DNA from: Anaeramoeba flamelloides
Taxonomy: Eukaryota > Metamonada > Anaeramoebidae
Reading direction: 5' to 3'
Length of the DNA stretch: 64,000 nt
NCBI GenBank assembly: GCA_027625915.1
Contig: JANTQA010000032.1
Coordinates: forward strand, 2,294,001 to 2,358,000
Below are positions 14,101-27,000 of the stretch, in pieces. The position numbers were made by a program, and so were the translations under genes. Position 1 is the stretch's first letter. Every line of letters starts with the position of its first letter. Under the pieces are notes generated by a model that worked only from the letters and a program-made list of their open reading frames with translations, did not search any database and was not told where the DNA came from.

Positions 14101-17100
14101 GGTTGTTTTATATTATTTAATTAGATTAGAACCTTTTACTTCTTTAGGAATTAAATTACAAGGTTTGAATATATTAATATTTACTTTTTTTTTTTTTTTT
14201 TAAAAAATTTGATTAGAATAAGCATGAAATTAAAAATTCTCAAGTATATATTGTTTCAAAGGTAAAAAAAAAAAAAAAACAAGAAAGAAATAATTAATAA
14301 TCATTCTTTTTGAACGAAATAATTGGTGAATTTTTTTGATATTTCCATAGATTAATAGCTTGGGAATTTTGATTTATAATCGAATGAAAAATATTTAAAT
14401 TCTGTCTTTTTAAGGTTTAAAAATACTTTCTAATTATTCATCCTTCTGGCAAAACTAGGAAGTTTGCATATTTTAAAAAGAAAATGAAATAAAATAAGAC
14501 AAACGAAAACAAAATTAATTAATTTTTTGATTTAAACTTGGTTTCATTAAGTTTTATTTTTTGTAATTTATTTTCAAAATATTAATCTGTCATTTTTATA
14601 TGAAGGATATACCCTGAAAAACGTTCATATTTTTTATTATTTCTTGAGGTTCGTTTATTTTGTTTCTGTCCAAGTTGCCCAACATTTTTTTCAAATATCC
14701 ATTATTTTATATAATTGACCTTTGAAAAACAAATAAATTATAAACGGGATAATACACACAAAGAATTATTGATATCTACCTGAAATAAAACTAATGAATC
14801 AATAGATATTTTCTTAAAAATAGAAAAATCCAAATTCTTAGGTAATCTTTTGAGAAAAAAAAAATGCTCATTTTAATTTACTATTGAAGATCAAAGAAAA
14901 GTCCAATAGAAATCATTATGATTTTTCTACAATCATTTCTACTGTTTCAATAACTTTAGAATAACACACTTTTACCTTTGTGGCTATAGATCTTGTAATA
15001 AAAAAAAAAATTTAACAAAACAATTGCCTATAAAAAATAAATTGAAAAAAAAATGCAAAAACGGGAAAAAATGATTTCAATTTTGAAATTTTTAAAAATA
15101 AATTTTTTCTTCGAATATCCATTCAAAACCTTTTAAACGCATGTAATTCACTTACCTATTAAATCTGGGCAACTTTTGATCAGAAAATAGTTTATTATTC
15201 AAATTATTGTGAAATACGATCACCACAAAGTTTAATAAATAGACATTAAAAAAAAAAAAAAAAAAAAACAGTGCATTTCTAATTTTATTTACACAAACAA
15301 ACCAAATTAATCTACCGCATGACTCATGATGATAATTATAATAATATTGAATAATTATTTTTTTTAAAAAAATAAAAATAGGTGGGAAATTTGACAGATC
15401 TGATCGAATGTTTCATTCAATTCCCGAAACCTTTTATAATTGCCTAACAAATCCAAGTGATGTCAAGGAATTGATACCAGAATTTTTTTATTTATCAGAA
15501 TTTTTAGAAAATTCAAATAATTATGATTTAGGAAAAAAACAAAATGGGGAAAAATTAAATGACATTATTTTACCACCATGGGCGAAAACACCAGAAGAAT
15601 TTATAAGAATAAATCGATTGGCACTAGAGTCAGATTATGTCAGTGAACATTTACATGAATGGATCGATTTAATTTTTGGTTTTAAACAGAAAGGGGACGA
15701 AGCTATTAAAGCTGTAAATGTATTTTATTATTTAACATATGAAAATGCAGTTGACATTGATCAAATAGAGGACCCCATGGAAAGGAAATCGATAGAGGAT
15801 CAAATCGAAAATTTTGGACAAACACCAACCCAATTATTTCTCAAGCCACATCCCAAACGGTTATCTAAAAATGAAATCAAAAATCATGATGTCGAAATGC
15901 CCTTAGTATTCTATCATAATGAAGATGATCTTGTCAACGAAATTAATAAATCATCAGTAAAGAAATGCAAATTCAGTAATTCGTCGATCATTTATATTTG
16001 GATTTCAGATCTCCAAAAATCCTTAACTCATTCAAATTCATATTATAAAATCATAGCCTTTGATCAAGAAAGAAATTTCATTTTTGCAAAGTATCATCAT
16101 AACATCAGCAATAATCCAAACAATTATTCTGGCAGCTCAAATAATAATTTGAAAAATAATCCTAATAATAATTCAAATAATAATCCTAACAATCCTAACA
16201 ATAATAGCAATAATACTAATATGAATTCGCTTCAAGAAAATTCCTTTATGGAGCTTGAACAAAATTTATCAAGCCAAAAGCGCCGAAAAATCGGCGTGTC
16301 GTTCACCAATAAAATTGAAAATTTCAATAATTGCTTTAATTTTGATAATAGCGGTAAATACTTCTATAGCTGCGGGCATTGGGATTATTCTGTAAAGTTA
16401 TCAAATTCAGATAATAACAATTTAATCCAAACGATTAAAGAACATAAAGATGTTGTTACATGCCTAGCCTTAGACAGATTCAACCAATCCTTATTAGCCA
16501 CGGGATCAAAGGACACCACTGTGATCATCTGGGAAATTAATAAAAAAAGGGAAAATGCAGTAGTTCAAAGCTCAAAAAAGATCTTATATGGCCACAATGA
16601 CGAAATCACCAGTGTAGATATCCATTCAGATTTGGACATCGTAGCTTCAGCGAATAAGTCTGGTATTTGCATCATACATTCTTTAAGAGCTGCCAGATTT
16701 ATTCGTTCGTTTAAAATATCCGATGGCAATGGCAATAAGAAGAAGCAGAATAAGCGCACGCCCAAAAAGAAAAACAATTCGGCAACCTCGGCTAATGCTC
16801 CCATTTCAATGTTAAAAATTTCAAATGATGGCAATATTTTAATATATTCAGATAAAATTAGAGTATATTCAATAAACGGCAGACTTATTCAAACCGCAAT
16901 TAGTGTACATAAATTAACCTGCTGGCAAATTTCTCATGACGACCAGTTTTTAATTACAGGCAGCGAAAAGGGTATTATCACAGTTAGATATCTTCATAAT
17001 TTGAAACTAATAAAAAATTGGATTACAGGTGGGGTGATCACTACTCTGCATCTTTCCAAAAATCATAAATTTATTTTGGCTGGTTTTAAATCTGGTGATG

Positions 17101-17129
17101 TTTTTATAAATGAATTTATTATAAAATAA
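5306..17129 (+). CDS. Neurobeachin/LvsA-type BEACH-WD40 protein
   Basis: This giant scaffold protein belongs to the BEACH family, whose members act in vesicle traffic and lysosome-related organelles. Exons are 5306-13332, 13979-14162 and 15382-17129 (stop TAA). The introns are 646 bp (GTAATT..TTAG) and 1219 bp (GTTTGA..ATAG), and both junctions restore BEACH core residues: RDLSKP joins MGALNEDR, and IKLQ joins [13 protein letters not shown]. Counting from 5329, residues about 1043-1272 are a concanavalin-like domain ([16 protein letters not shown]), about 2474-2594 the PH-like domain, and from about 2609 the BEACH domain ([27 protein letters not shown]). At least three WD repeats follow ([20 protein letters not shown]). 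There is no C-terminal FYVE domain, so it resembles NBEA/LRBA/NBEAL/LvsA rather than WDFY3. Long Asn tracts interrupt it. The N-terminus is incomplete, since no ATG opens the first exon; the probable preceding exon is at 2035-2511. Confidence 0.93.
13920..14201 (+). repeat. 38-bp direct repeat flanking BEACH exon 2
   Basis: TTTGAATATATTAATATTTA, then C and a run of 17-18 T, occurs at 13920-13958 (just before the acceptor of intron 1) and again at 14164-14201 (one base into intron 2). The second copy therefore contains most of the 5' splice site of intron 2. The two copies are identical apart from one T. Exon 2 (13979-14162) lies between them. Confidence 0.9.
14530..14660 (-). mobile_element. 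Fragment of a LINE 3' region
   Basis: Read on minus, this piece of BEACH intron 2 matches 18110-18250, the part of the 17.6-20.6 kb LINE relic that encodes the C-terminal zinc-knuckle-like end. Shared landmarks are the ATTAATCTGTC/ATTAATCTATC stretch, a TATATGAAGGATA/TATATAAAGGATA stretch and a CATATTTT/AATATTTTC stretch in the same order. It is short, decayed and non-coding now. Confidence 0.5.
14665..15190 (+). repeat. Dispersed repeat family D, copy 1
   Basis: About 530 bp inside BEACH intron 2 match 43395-43925 in the same orientation. Shared landmarks, in order, are CCAACATTTTTTTC, CAAAGAATT.TTGATAT followed by TGAAATAAAAC, TGAAGATCAAA, GATCTTGTAATAAAA/GATCTTGCAATAATT, and finally CATGTAATTC/ATATGTAATTC. 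No target duplication or coding frame was seen. The family has diverged widely, so it is old. Confidence 0.7.
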
Positions 17130-17568
17130 TTAAGAAATTTGTTTTTTTTTTATTTTTATATTCTCTTTTTATTTAGTTTTTTTAATTTTTTTGAAATAAT
17201 ATTCTAAAAAAAAAATAAAATATAATTTTTAAAAATGTATTTTTCAAAACAAAAAGTTTTCTTTTTATTCTTTCCTTATTTTAACTCTTGTAATCGTTCT
17301 CAAAACAAATTAATTAAAACAAGTTAAAGTAATATGGATTTATTCATGAATTAATTTTTTGTTTTTTTCAAAGATGAAAAGAGGAACTTTAGGAATATTT
17401 TGTTTAAATTATTTTGGAATAATTCTAAATAGATCATTAATCCACATTAATGTAGGCAATAATCCAAACGACATACTATCGATTATTGAATATTAAATAT
17501 TGGAAAACTTATTTTTTGTACCTTTTTTTTTTCTGCTATCCAAATGTAATTTAGTATGTAACCGGTGT

Positions 17569-20500
17569 CAGGGGGGAGCAGTGTAATAACTCAGCGTATT
17601 AATGCTTTTTTTCAAAAAGGAAAAACATAAAAAATTACATAATTTGATTGGTTTAGGGTTAGGTTTACTATAACAAAAAAACACGCTTTTTATTTTGAAA
17701 CATGCATTAAATTTTTTTGAATGCTTTATTTTGACTACAGTAATGCTTTTTTTTTTTAAAAGGAAAAAGATAAAAAAGAATCAGAATTTAATTTATAGGT
17801 ATTTAGAAAATAAATAGAGGAAAACTTTTAGTTCATTTTCCTATTTTTTCACTTTTTATAAATAAAAATTTTCAAAATAATAATATATAATTTGAGAAAT
17901 ATATTTGAAAAAAAGGAAAAAACTCTCACTTGATTTTATAATACTGGTTATTGATAAATAAATAATAAAAAATTTATATTTTTATTTTTATTATTGAGTA
18001 GGTGTAAATTACACTCTAGTTGTCCTTATAGTTAAAGTCCCTTTCAGAAATTTAAGCGTGAAATCGTAGATTTCACAATTATTAATAAATGAAAAAAATT
18101 TCTAAACTGTCCTGTTTTAAAAGTAATTACATTAAGATTTATTTATTTTAATTTGTTATGAAATATTAATCTATCTTTTCTATATAAAGGATAGACACAT
18201 AAAAAATGATCAATATTTTCTATAATTTCCTTTTTTTTATATTTTAAACATAAATTACAAAATTTATTTGAGTTTATATTTATTACAGATTAACATCTAT
18301 TTTAGCAATTACTAAATGTATTGAATTTTCGAATTGTACAACTGGGCTGCTAGCTTAGATATTTTTGAGTTGTGAATAATGAATTATGGTTTCTTAATAT
18401 TGTGAAGTATTTTTACACTTTCCAACTTTTGGGTTTCAAGTTCTCATTATATGTGTACTTATATATTTCATTTCTGAGTTTAATTAAATCTTTTGAATGT
18501 CAGTTGTAATTATTATATATTCTTTGATTAAATTTTTATAAATTGGAAAAAGATAAATTTTTTAATTTATTTTTGAATAAATATTTTTTTTTCATTTACT
18601 GTAAATTATCATATTTCCGATTGTCGATTCCGTTAGGTAAATAAGAATTGATATATTTCAATTGATTTGCGTATTCCAGTAATACCTGAATTAATCCATT
18701 AATTTTTATATTTTATACTTTTTATATCATATATATATATATAAATTACCCGTCCTTATATTAATTGACTTAAGATAAAAGAATCAAATAATCTATTTTT
18801 TAAAATATTATTGAGAAAATTGTTATTAAATAATTGTTAGCAGTAGTTTTAGTTTTTTTTTATTTTTTTAAATTATAAATTATATGTGAAATTATATCTA
18901 AATAAATGTCCAAATATTTATTTTTTTAAAAAATCTTTAGATACAACTGTTTTATCTTTATTAGGTTTTAATCCCAACTAAAGAATGATTTGATATATCG
19001 AATCTAATTTTTAATTTAGTTTGTTTTTATTTTCATTTATAATTAGGATTAATTCATCTGCTAACATTTTACAATGATTTTTAAATTGTATATTTTTTTA
19101 TAACCAGAAAATATGTAATAATAACAAAAAAATAGGAGAAAATAGTGTCTACTTGGAAGGTACCAAGGTCTTTACCTTGATAATATTTTAATAAAAGATT
19201 TTTGATAATGTTATTCAAAATAAAGTTTTTTATTATTGTTCTAATTATTTTAAAATTAATTGAATCAAAAAATTTAGCTATATCAATTATTATAATATAT
19301 GTTTTATCATTTTTATTTTCATTATTCGATTTTATCTTGTTTTTAAGTATTTTTAAAATTTAAGACTGTTGTTTGAGTATCCGATTTTTTTCGAAATCCA
19401 AATTGTGATTTATGAATAAATTCCCAACAAGGTTCAATTAGTTTATATAATATTTTTAAAAATAATCTTGGTAAACTTTGATTAATTGAAATTTTTGAAT
19501 AATTTAAAGCTGCTCCTTCATTTCATTTTTTATTGATAAACAAAATTGGCCTTTTTTTCATATATTCAATATTATTCTCAGTAGAGTTAATTAAACAATT
19601 GTTAAATATTTTTTGAATTGTAATAAGATATGTTTTATAATTGTTATTTTCAATTGGATTCAAGACTTTGAAATTTCATCCATTAATAATATATTTTAAA
19701 TTCTCGATTTTTTGAAAGTTTTTTTATATTTTATTATTTTCAATTATAAAAAATATACTATTTTTAAAATTTTTCACTTACTTTTTCTTTATTTTTTAAC
19801 TTTTTGATAAAATATAGTATCTTTTTACTTGGTTTAAATGAATTTTTTGTAATATAAACAATCTTTTCTTTAATCATTTTTTTCCTTTTTCAAATAGGTA
19901 ACACAAATTAGATTTTTTTTTTGACAATTTTTATTTGTCAAAAGTGAAAAAAATAGGAAAATGAACTAAAAGTTTTCCTCTATTTATTTTCTAAATACCT
20001 ATAAATTAAATTCTGATTCTTTTTTATCTTTTTCCTTTTAAAAAAAAAAAGCATTACTGTAGTCAAAATAAAGCATTCAAAAAAATTTAATGCATGTTTC
20101 AAAATAAAAAGCGTGTTTTTTTGTTATAGTAAATCTATACGTTAACCAATCAAAGAAACCAATAATAAACCCTAAAAAAATATGGTACTGGTTTCTTAAA
20201 GTTCTATTATTTAAAAACAAATTCTAAAAATAAAGGATCAAATTGGAAAATTTATCTTAAAAAATAGAGTAAATTTTTGAGAAAATTTTAATCAATAAAA
20301 TAAAACAAAAAATTTCAAAAAAATTGAGAATATTGTGAAAAATATTCAATTATTTGCATGAATAATTTAAATTTTACTGAAAATAACCAGACCTTTACTT
20401 TCAAAATTGATTTGTACTTAGGTATATTATTTAGTAGTACATTGGGCGTTGCCTTGGTATAAGAATAAAAAAAAACACGGATAGTATTTTGAAACTCGGA

Positions 20501-20570
20501 TTATAGTCGTTGTGCAGGCATTATTTTGATCACTGTAATAAATGAACCTAGTTATTACGCTGCTCCCTAG
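17569..20570. mobile_element. Composite element: LINE relic between long inverted repeats
   Basis: Outer ends are inverted: GGGGAGCAGTGTAATAAC (17573-17590) and GTTATTACGCTGCTCCC (20551-20567). Further in, 17664-17857 and 19940-20133 are inverted repeats of about 194 bp that look almost identical, including CACGCTTTTTATTTTGAAAC and GAGGAAAACTTTTAGTTC blocks. Between them, on minus, lies a decayed non-LTR reverse transcriptase. A more diverged copy of part of the arm recurs at 20465-20550. LINEs do not normally carry terminal inverted repeats, so this is either a LINE inserted into a long-TIR element or an inverted duplication around it. No target duplication was settled. Confidence 0.75.
18110..19935 (-). 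pseudogene. Decayed non-LTR retrotransposon (LINE) reverse transcriptase
   Basis: On the minus strand several reading frames show successive LINE landmarks in the expected order. A SINQSLPRLFLKILYKLIEP stretch (before fingers motif 1) is followed by QFGFRKKSDTQTTVLNF, typical of the LINE motif usually written QFGFR..ST. Then come a catalytic-A-like IIIIDIAKFFDSINF, a box where ADD is expected that reads ADE, and a C-terminal CNLC....H....C zinc-knuckle-like end near 18210-18260 (read on minus). The frame is interrupted in many places and no endonuclease domain was found, so the copy is 5'-truncated and dead. Confidence 0.75.
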
Positions 20571-21030
20571 ACGCTTAAGTTTCATATACGTATATCAGTA
20601 GAGTAAAACTCAACTATTCTGCTTCTTTAAACTCTCTTTTACGATTTCATATTTTTTACTGTTATTTGAAATTTATAGGGATATATTTATATCTCAATTT
20701 TCTTTTCAATTCTTCATACTCTGTCACTTAACTTTGTTATTTCACACAATTGTATATTAGTCCACATTATAATATGTAAAATAATAAACAAAGATGCCAA
20801 ATTTCAATCTTTTTCTTTGAAAATTGTTTAGAATCATTCATAAAGAGAAAAAAAAAGGAAAATGAAGTGAAAAGGCTGCAAAAATTTTATCCCACTTATT
20901 GTGTAAATATCAGGATAGAGTCCAATTTAATGAGTTAGAGTGAAACAAATAAGAATTAAATTCAAGAACAAGATTAAAGTTTGGACAATTTTAAAGGAAG
21001 AATTTCCTATCATTTTTTCTCTTTTCAAAT

Positions 21031-24000
21031 ATGTTTTCTTTTCACAAAATGAAAATAATTTATTTTATTCTGGGAATCTTGTTTTTATCAAAATCTTTCG
21101 CAACATACTCCTCCATTGTTCATAAATTTAGTTTGTTTCCACCCTATAAAAAAATGAACGACGAATGGGAGACAAAAGGATCGACAGAACTAAAAAACGA
21201 TCGAATCAGATTAACACCTGATAACCCAAACAAAAAAGGGCACCTCTGGTCTAAAAAGCCAAACAAAGTTAAAAATTGGGAAATTGAAATTGTTTTTAAT
21301 ATTCACGGAAACGGGAAATATGGTGCTGATGGTTTGGCGATTTGGTAAGAAAATCTTATTCATTTTTATTAAAAATAAAAAAGATTTATTTTAATTATTT
21401 TTCTTGATTTCAAAAACCAACAAATGAACAAACAAAGAGGCTTTTTTCTTTTTTGATTAGGAACTTTATTTTTTTTTTCTTTGCTTTCGAAAATGTTACC
21501 CAAAAAGAAATAAGAAAAAAAAAGAAAAAACAAAAAAAAAGAAAAAACAAAAAAAAAGAAAAAACAAAAAAAAAGAAAAAAAAACAAAAAACAAAACCTT
21601 TCGACCTACCAACACAAATTTTAAACAGTGGACATTTTCTCATCCCAAATTTGGAAAAAATAAATTGGTTTCAACAAACACTCACGCTTTTTTTGATTTT
21701 ACACAAACACTAACAATTTTTTTTTACAGCCCAAATCTCAAAAAAATTCCAAATTAAATCCAATAATAAAGTCTTGGTATTTTTAAAAAAGTGTGACAAA
21801 ACGTGCTCTTCAAACCCGTTTTAAAAATAGCTTGATTTAAATTTTATAATGGATCTTTCATAAGATTTTGAAAACTTGAGTACAGAATTTTTTCGAATTC
21901 TTTTGCAGAGTTATTTTAAAAAAAGTTTTGAATAGAGCCCAGTAAATAGCTCTTTTGAAGTTTGGTGACCATTTTATTGATACTTTTTAAAACTTTTTTT
22001 GTCACAATTTTTTAAAAGGTCTGTCTCATTAAAACATTTTAATTGAACCATTCTCGAAAAAAATTGTCAAATCGATTGTAATTGAAAAGAAGTAGTAAAT
22101 TTTCTCATTTTCCAATAAATTTCAAAGTATTTTTTCATTCATTTTTAAAACAAAAACCAATCCCAAAAATTGGATTGACTGACTGAGATCCGAAATAGAA
22201 TACAAAACATCAAATGTTACCAAAATTTAAGAATGTTCAATTTCCCCAAATTTGGATTTTAATTGTAAACATTAGTGAACTGAATCTTTTTTTGGATTTT
22301 TTCTTGTTATATTTATGTGAAATTTACTTTAAGAGTTTAACAATAGCTAGTATTAATCCAGTTTGAACAATTTCAATTTCAGTTATCTTTATTGAACAGT
22401 GAAAAACAAGAAGAAGAATATGAGTGAAATTGTACTTTTTACTCCCATTTTACAATTAAAATCCGATTTGACAATTTTTTTCCTGGATGGTAATTTTAAA
22501 TTCAATATTATTATTTTTTTTTTTTTATTAAATATGGTTAAGATTTAAAACTTCATAGGGTAAATGGCTGTGATTCCGTATTGTGTGTTTTGTCATCAAA
22601 AACTTAGTGTGAAGTTAATAAAAATAAAATAAAACTTAACACATCCAAGAATTGTATAGCTGGCGTTATTTTAGTTAATTCGAAAAAATATGCTGATTAT
22701 AATTCTCTCGAGGCGATAGTTTTAATATCACCTAGAGAAATTATAATCAGCTTATTTTTGAGAAATGAACAAAATTGCAAGAGTTATTATTTGAAACGGG
22801 ATACTTAATACCAATAATTAAAACAAAATTAAAAACAAGCAAAAAACAAAAAATATATTTCCGATTGTATTCTGGAAAATAAAAAGAACAAAAAATGCAA
22901 AAAGATCTACCAATTTATTTAATAAACTCTTTTTCAAATAAAAGGGCGCAGAAATTTTCAAGAATTATTCATAATTAAATCAAGTTAATTGTAGTATCAT
23001 TCTAAAATCTAAGAAACTCTTTAAAACATAAAAAAACGCTCAACTGAATATTTAAAACTCTTTAAAACAAAAAAATAAAAATTAAAATTAAATATTTTAA
23101 AAATTGGTGTGCCCTTTTTATTTGAAATGAGAAATCTCGTTTTATAAATTGTTTGGAAAAAAAAATACAAAATCAATAAAAACCGGTGAACAAGATGTAT
23201 TGGAAAAATATTCCCTACATTTTATTGATAACTCTATACACTTCAAATTTTGTTACCCTAAAGCATCATATTCAATATAAAGCCGCAATTCATCTGGGTA
23301 TTTTGTTGGAATTGTTTTTTCCTTTATTTTTAATTTTCTTTGTTCCAGACATCAATCCAATAATGGTATTTCTTAATTCCTATATCTAGCTATTTCGAAA
23401 TCAAACTTAAACTGTTTCCAGTTTTATACACGCAGATTATTTCCAAATTAGTTTACTCTTATCTTGTTTTTTCCATTTCACAAGCGTTCAATACCTAAAA
23501 ATAAAAAAACAAAAAAATGAAAAAATGAATAATTAAAATGCAAATCATCAATGAGTAATTATCTTATTAACAATCAAATTCAATAGTATTGATGATTTGG
23601 GGTGTGTGCCCTTTTGTTTGAAAAAGAGTTTAATTTTGAAAATTTTTCACTCATACAATAATTTCCCAAAATCATCTTTAAATTACCAAACCCAAGCAAA
23701 TTGATCAATTTGATCTCGAAATTTTGAACTGATATTTTTTAATATTATTGTTTATTAAAAATAATCAAATTGGATGATTCAGATGATTAAAAGACTCTTT
23801 TAATTTTCACTTTTTTCGAAAAGTAGTATAATCTACTATACTTGATCTACATAAAATTTACCAATTTTGTTTATCCAACAACTCATATAATTTTAATAAT
23901 TAGAAACTCTCTCATAATCATCCTAAAAAGTTATTTTAAATAACAAAAAATAACAATTCACAATTTGAAAATAGCCAAAATTGAAAGAGTAAGTAAGTGG

Positions 24001-27000
24001 CAAGAAGTTGATCTAAAGTATAAGCTAATTAAAACATCTTTGCAGATATGTTATTTTTTGTCATTTTTTTAGCCTATCCCAGAAGAAAATGATAACTTGC
24101 CTATTTATATAAAAAGTTTAATTAAATAATGTAATTGTTATTTTTATTTGAAAACAGTATCTCAAAATAATGTACTCTTGAACAAATCCTAAATAATTAT
24201 TTGTTGCATTTCTCAAAGTTATAAATTCATACCTTTTAAATTAAATTATAAGAGTTTCTCGAAAAATTCAAGGTTTGTTAGTATGTTTTTTGATAATTGT
24301 ACTCTCAAATCAAATTGACATCTATAAAATTTCATCTGAATTGTTTAAACTAATAAGTTTTACTTTTTATTTTTCCTTCCACTTTTTCTAAACAAATTAT
24401 ATTGCCTCCCGAAATTGAAATCAACAAAATTCTTATATTTTCTTCAAAATATCTTGTTCTTTGATAAGTCAACCCCTTTTTAATTGTTTGTACTTTTAAA
24501 TAAAAATAACTTTTGGTTGGGTAATAATTATAATTATGATTAAAATATAATATCAAATAATCATTACAAAAAAAATGTTTATTTTCTTTAATTCAAAATA
24601 ATAAATACATAAAAACAATACAATTGGTTTATAAAGCATTGTTTTAAAACAAAAAAAATTAAATAAAATTTAATTATTATTCTCAATTCTTTTTTTTTTT
24701 TTATTTCTAATTTAAATTTCTTCTTTTTTTAAGGTATACAAAACATAAATTAATCGATGGCCAAGTTTTTGGATCAAGAAATCATTTTTCAGGGTTGGGT
24801 GTATTTCTTGATACATACGATAATAATGGTAATAATGATAATCCATTTGTACAAGCAATGATTGGAAATGGAATACTCGAATATGAAGGGGATGTTGATG
24901 GTATCACGTCTTCAATCGGGCAATGCTCTGTTGATTTCCGAAATTTACAAGAAGATTCTAGTATTTTAATTAGATATGAAGACAAAAAATTGATAATAAA
25001 AACTCGTATTGGCACAAGTAAAAGTTATTCAAAATGTGTCTACCAAGAAAATGTTGAACTTCCCCTTGATTATCATTTTGGTGTTACTGCTAAAACTGGT
25101 TCAATTCATGGTATTTCTTTTGCTTTTTTTTTTTTTTAAAAATTCAATTTATGGTTAATAGATCGGAAATAATTCGAATGAAGTTAAAAATTATTTGAAG
25201 TAAAAAAAAAAGTTGGAATTTGATTCATTTATATTTGCATTAATTTTTAGGATTTTTGAAAATAGCAAGTTTACTAATCTTTATTAACTTTGTGAATAAC
25301 TATATTTTTGAAATCCCAATGTGTGTAAGCAATGTGCAAGTGTGTGTTTCAAGAAAATATGGTGAAATTTACAGAAATATTAATTATGTGTATCTATAAT
25401 TGTAATAGTAAATATTTTTTGTTTAATTAATATTCTATTAAGGGGTTGGTATCTCTTATTTATTTATTTATTTTTCCCAAAGGAAAAGGAGTAATTATTT
25501 TCACAAAGATTCAATTAAACTTGATAAGCAAAATCCTTAGTCAGCTTTAGAGAAATGAATTATTATTTTTAAAAGAATTTTTATTTTTTAAGACTATTAA
25601 TTTTCAGTAAAAAAAGATTTGATCTTTTTGGTTGATTTGGTTTATTGTTAGGGATTAACTGTAATTTAAAAAACACTTTATCTGTAAATAAGAGAGAATT
25701 TTTTTGTGATTAAATTCGTAACTTTTAATTCAAAGAGTGAATAAACACAATCATTGTATACATTTTAAACTTAATTTTGTTTTCTAAAATAAAGCTGAAA
25801 TGAAGAGGCGTTATTGAAAAAGAAAAAATTAAGAACAAGAATAAAATAGAGAATTTAAAAAATAGATAAGAGAAGAAGGTTTAAAATTGTTAAAGTTATT
25901 GTAATTGAGATGAATTTGTGTGGTTATACGATCCAAAATCATTTAGATCTGAGATCTTTGTATTACAGCACATTGAGTAATATTGGTCAGAAAGTATTCT
26001 ATTGTAATATCATAAATTTCTTATTTGTTCATTTTTCTCAGCGATTTATCTGTATCTTCATTCGCAGCATAATTAAAATCTTAAACTTTGATTTTGTTGA
26101 GTTCCTTTTTTCATTTATTTCTATTTTTTCTGGATATTTTACAGTTCCATATAAAGTTATCAATATCATCAATTTTTTTTTTAACAACATGGGTATATTT
26201 TGGAATTTACTCCTTTTTTTCGTTGGTGTGTGTATCTATTCAAACAATTTGGGAAAAGGACTTTAGAGTGGGCAGTGTTGTGAATAATTTTCAGTTTAGT
26301 AGTTTTGTTTTTCACTAAAGTTTGACTGAAAATTGGATAATTTGAAGATATCTTTTTAATTTCCAATTTTTTTCTCCTTGTGAAGATTCTATTTTGTTTG
26401 GGGATTTTGTTAGTCTTTTATTGACTTATTATAAGTCTCATGGGGTTTTTCCTTGATCTCTTCTTTTCCCCTGTTTTCTCAGTCAATATTTTCTATTTCG
26501 CCAAATTTTGAATCTTTAGAGTGATGATCTAGGTCTTGGTATTTTGGTTTCTTGAAGAAATTAACTTTCCTTTTCAGGATCATATGTTGGGTGAGATCAT
26601 TCCTAGTTTCCCCATTTGAGAATGTCTGTTGGGGTGCAATATTGAACTTTGATTATAACTTTTAGCTTTTTTATTAATCCAAGTATCTATTTTTAATGAA
26701 TATCTGTATGGGTTCGATTGAAAATTTATAATCCTTATAGCATTTGAGGTAAGATGACTACTTTGGAAAGTTGAATTTTGAGCGCATTTTATAATTTTTG
26801 ATTTGTATAGATAAATATATATATCTGAAAAAATTGTATTTTTGGCTTTATCTAAATTTTTTTTGATATGCTAAAAATTTTGAATTTGAGCTTCTTTTAC
26901 AATTTTACAAATGATTTTTTAAACGTAATTTGATTATTGATTCTAATTTATTCAGATATTTGGATCTATTTATTTCCATCATCTTCTCTTAAAAATGGTC

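Noticed and set aside
17569-20570. A DIRS-type element, because DIRS elements also have inverted terminal repeats
   Set aside because: The reverse transcriptase motifs are of the non-LTR type, and no tyrosine recombinase was recognised.
21369-21713. Phe-rich and Lys-rich frames on both strands
   Set aside because: Products of the A-rich tandem repeat in lectin intron 1.
23186-23389. 67-codon hydrophobic plus-strand frame
   Set aside because: It lies inside the TA-flanked Tc1/mariner relic, and the minus strand carries the transposase-like trace.
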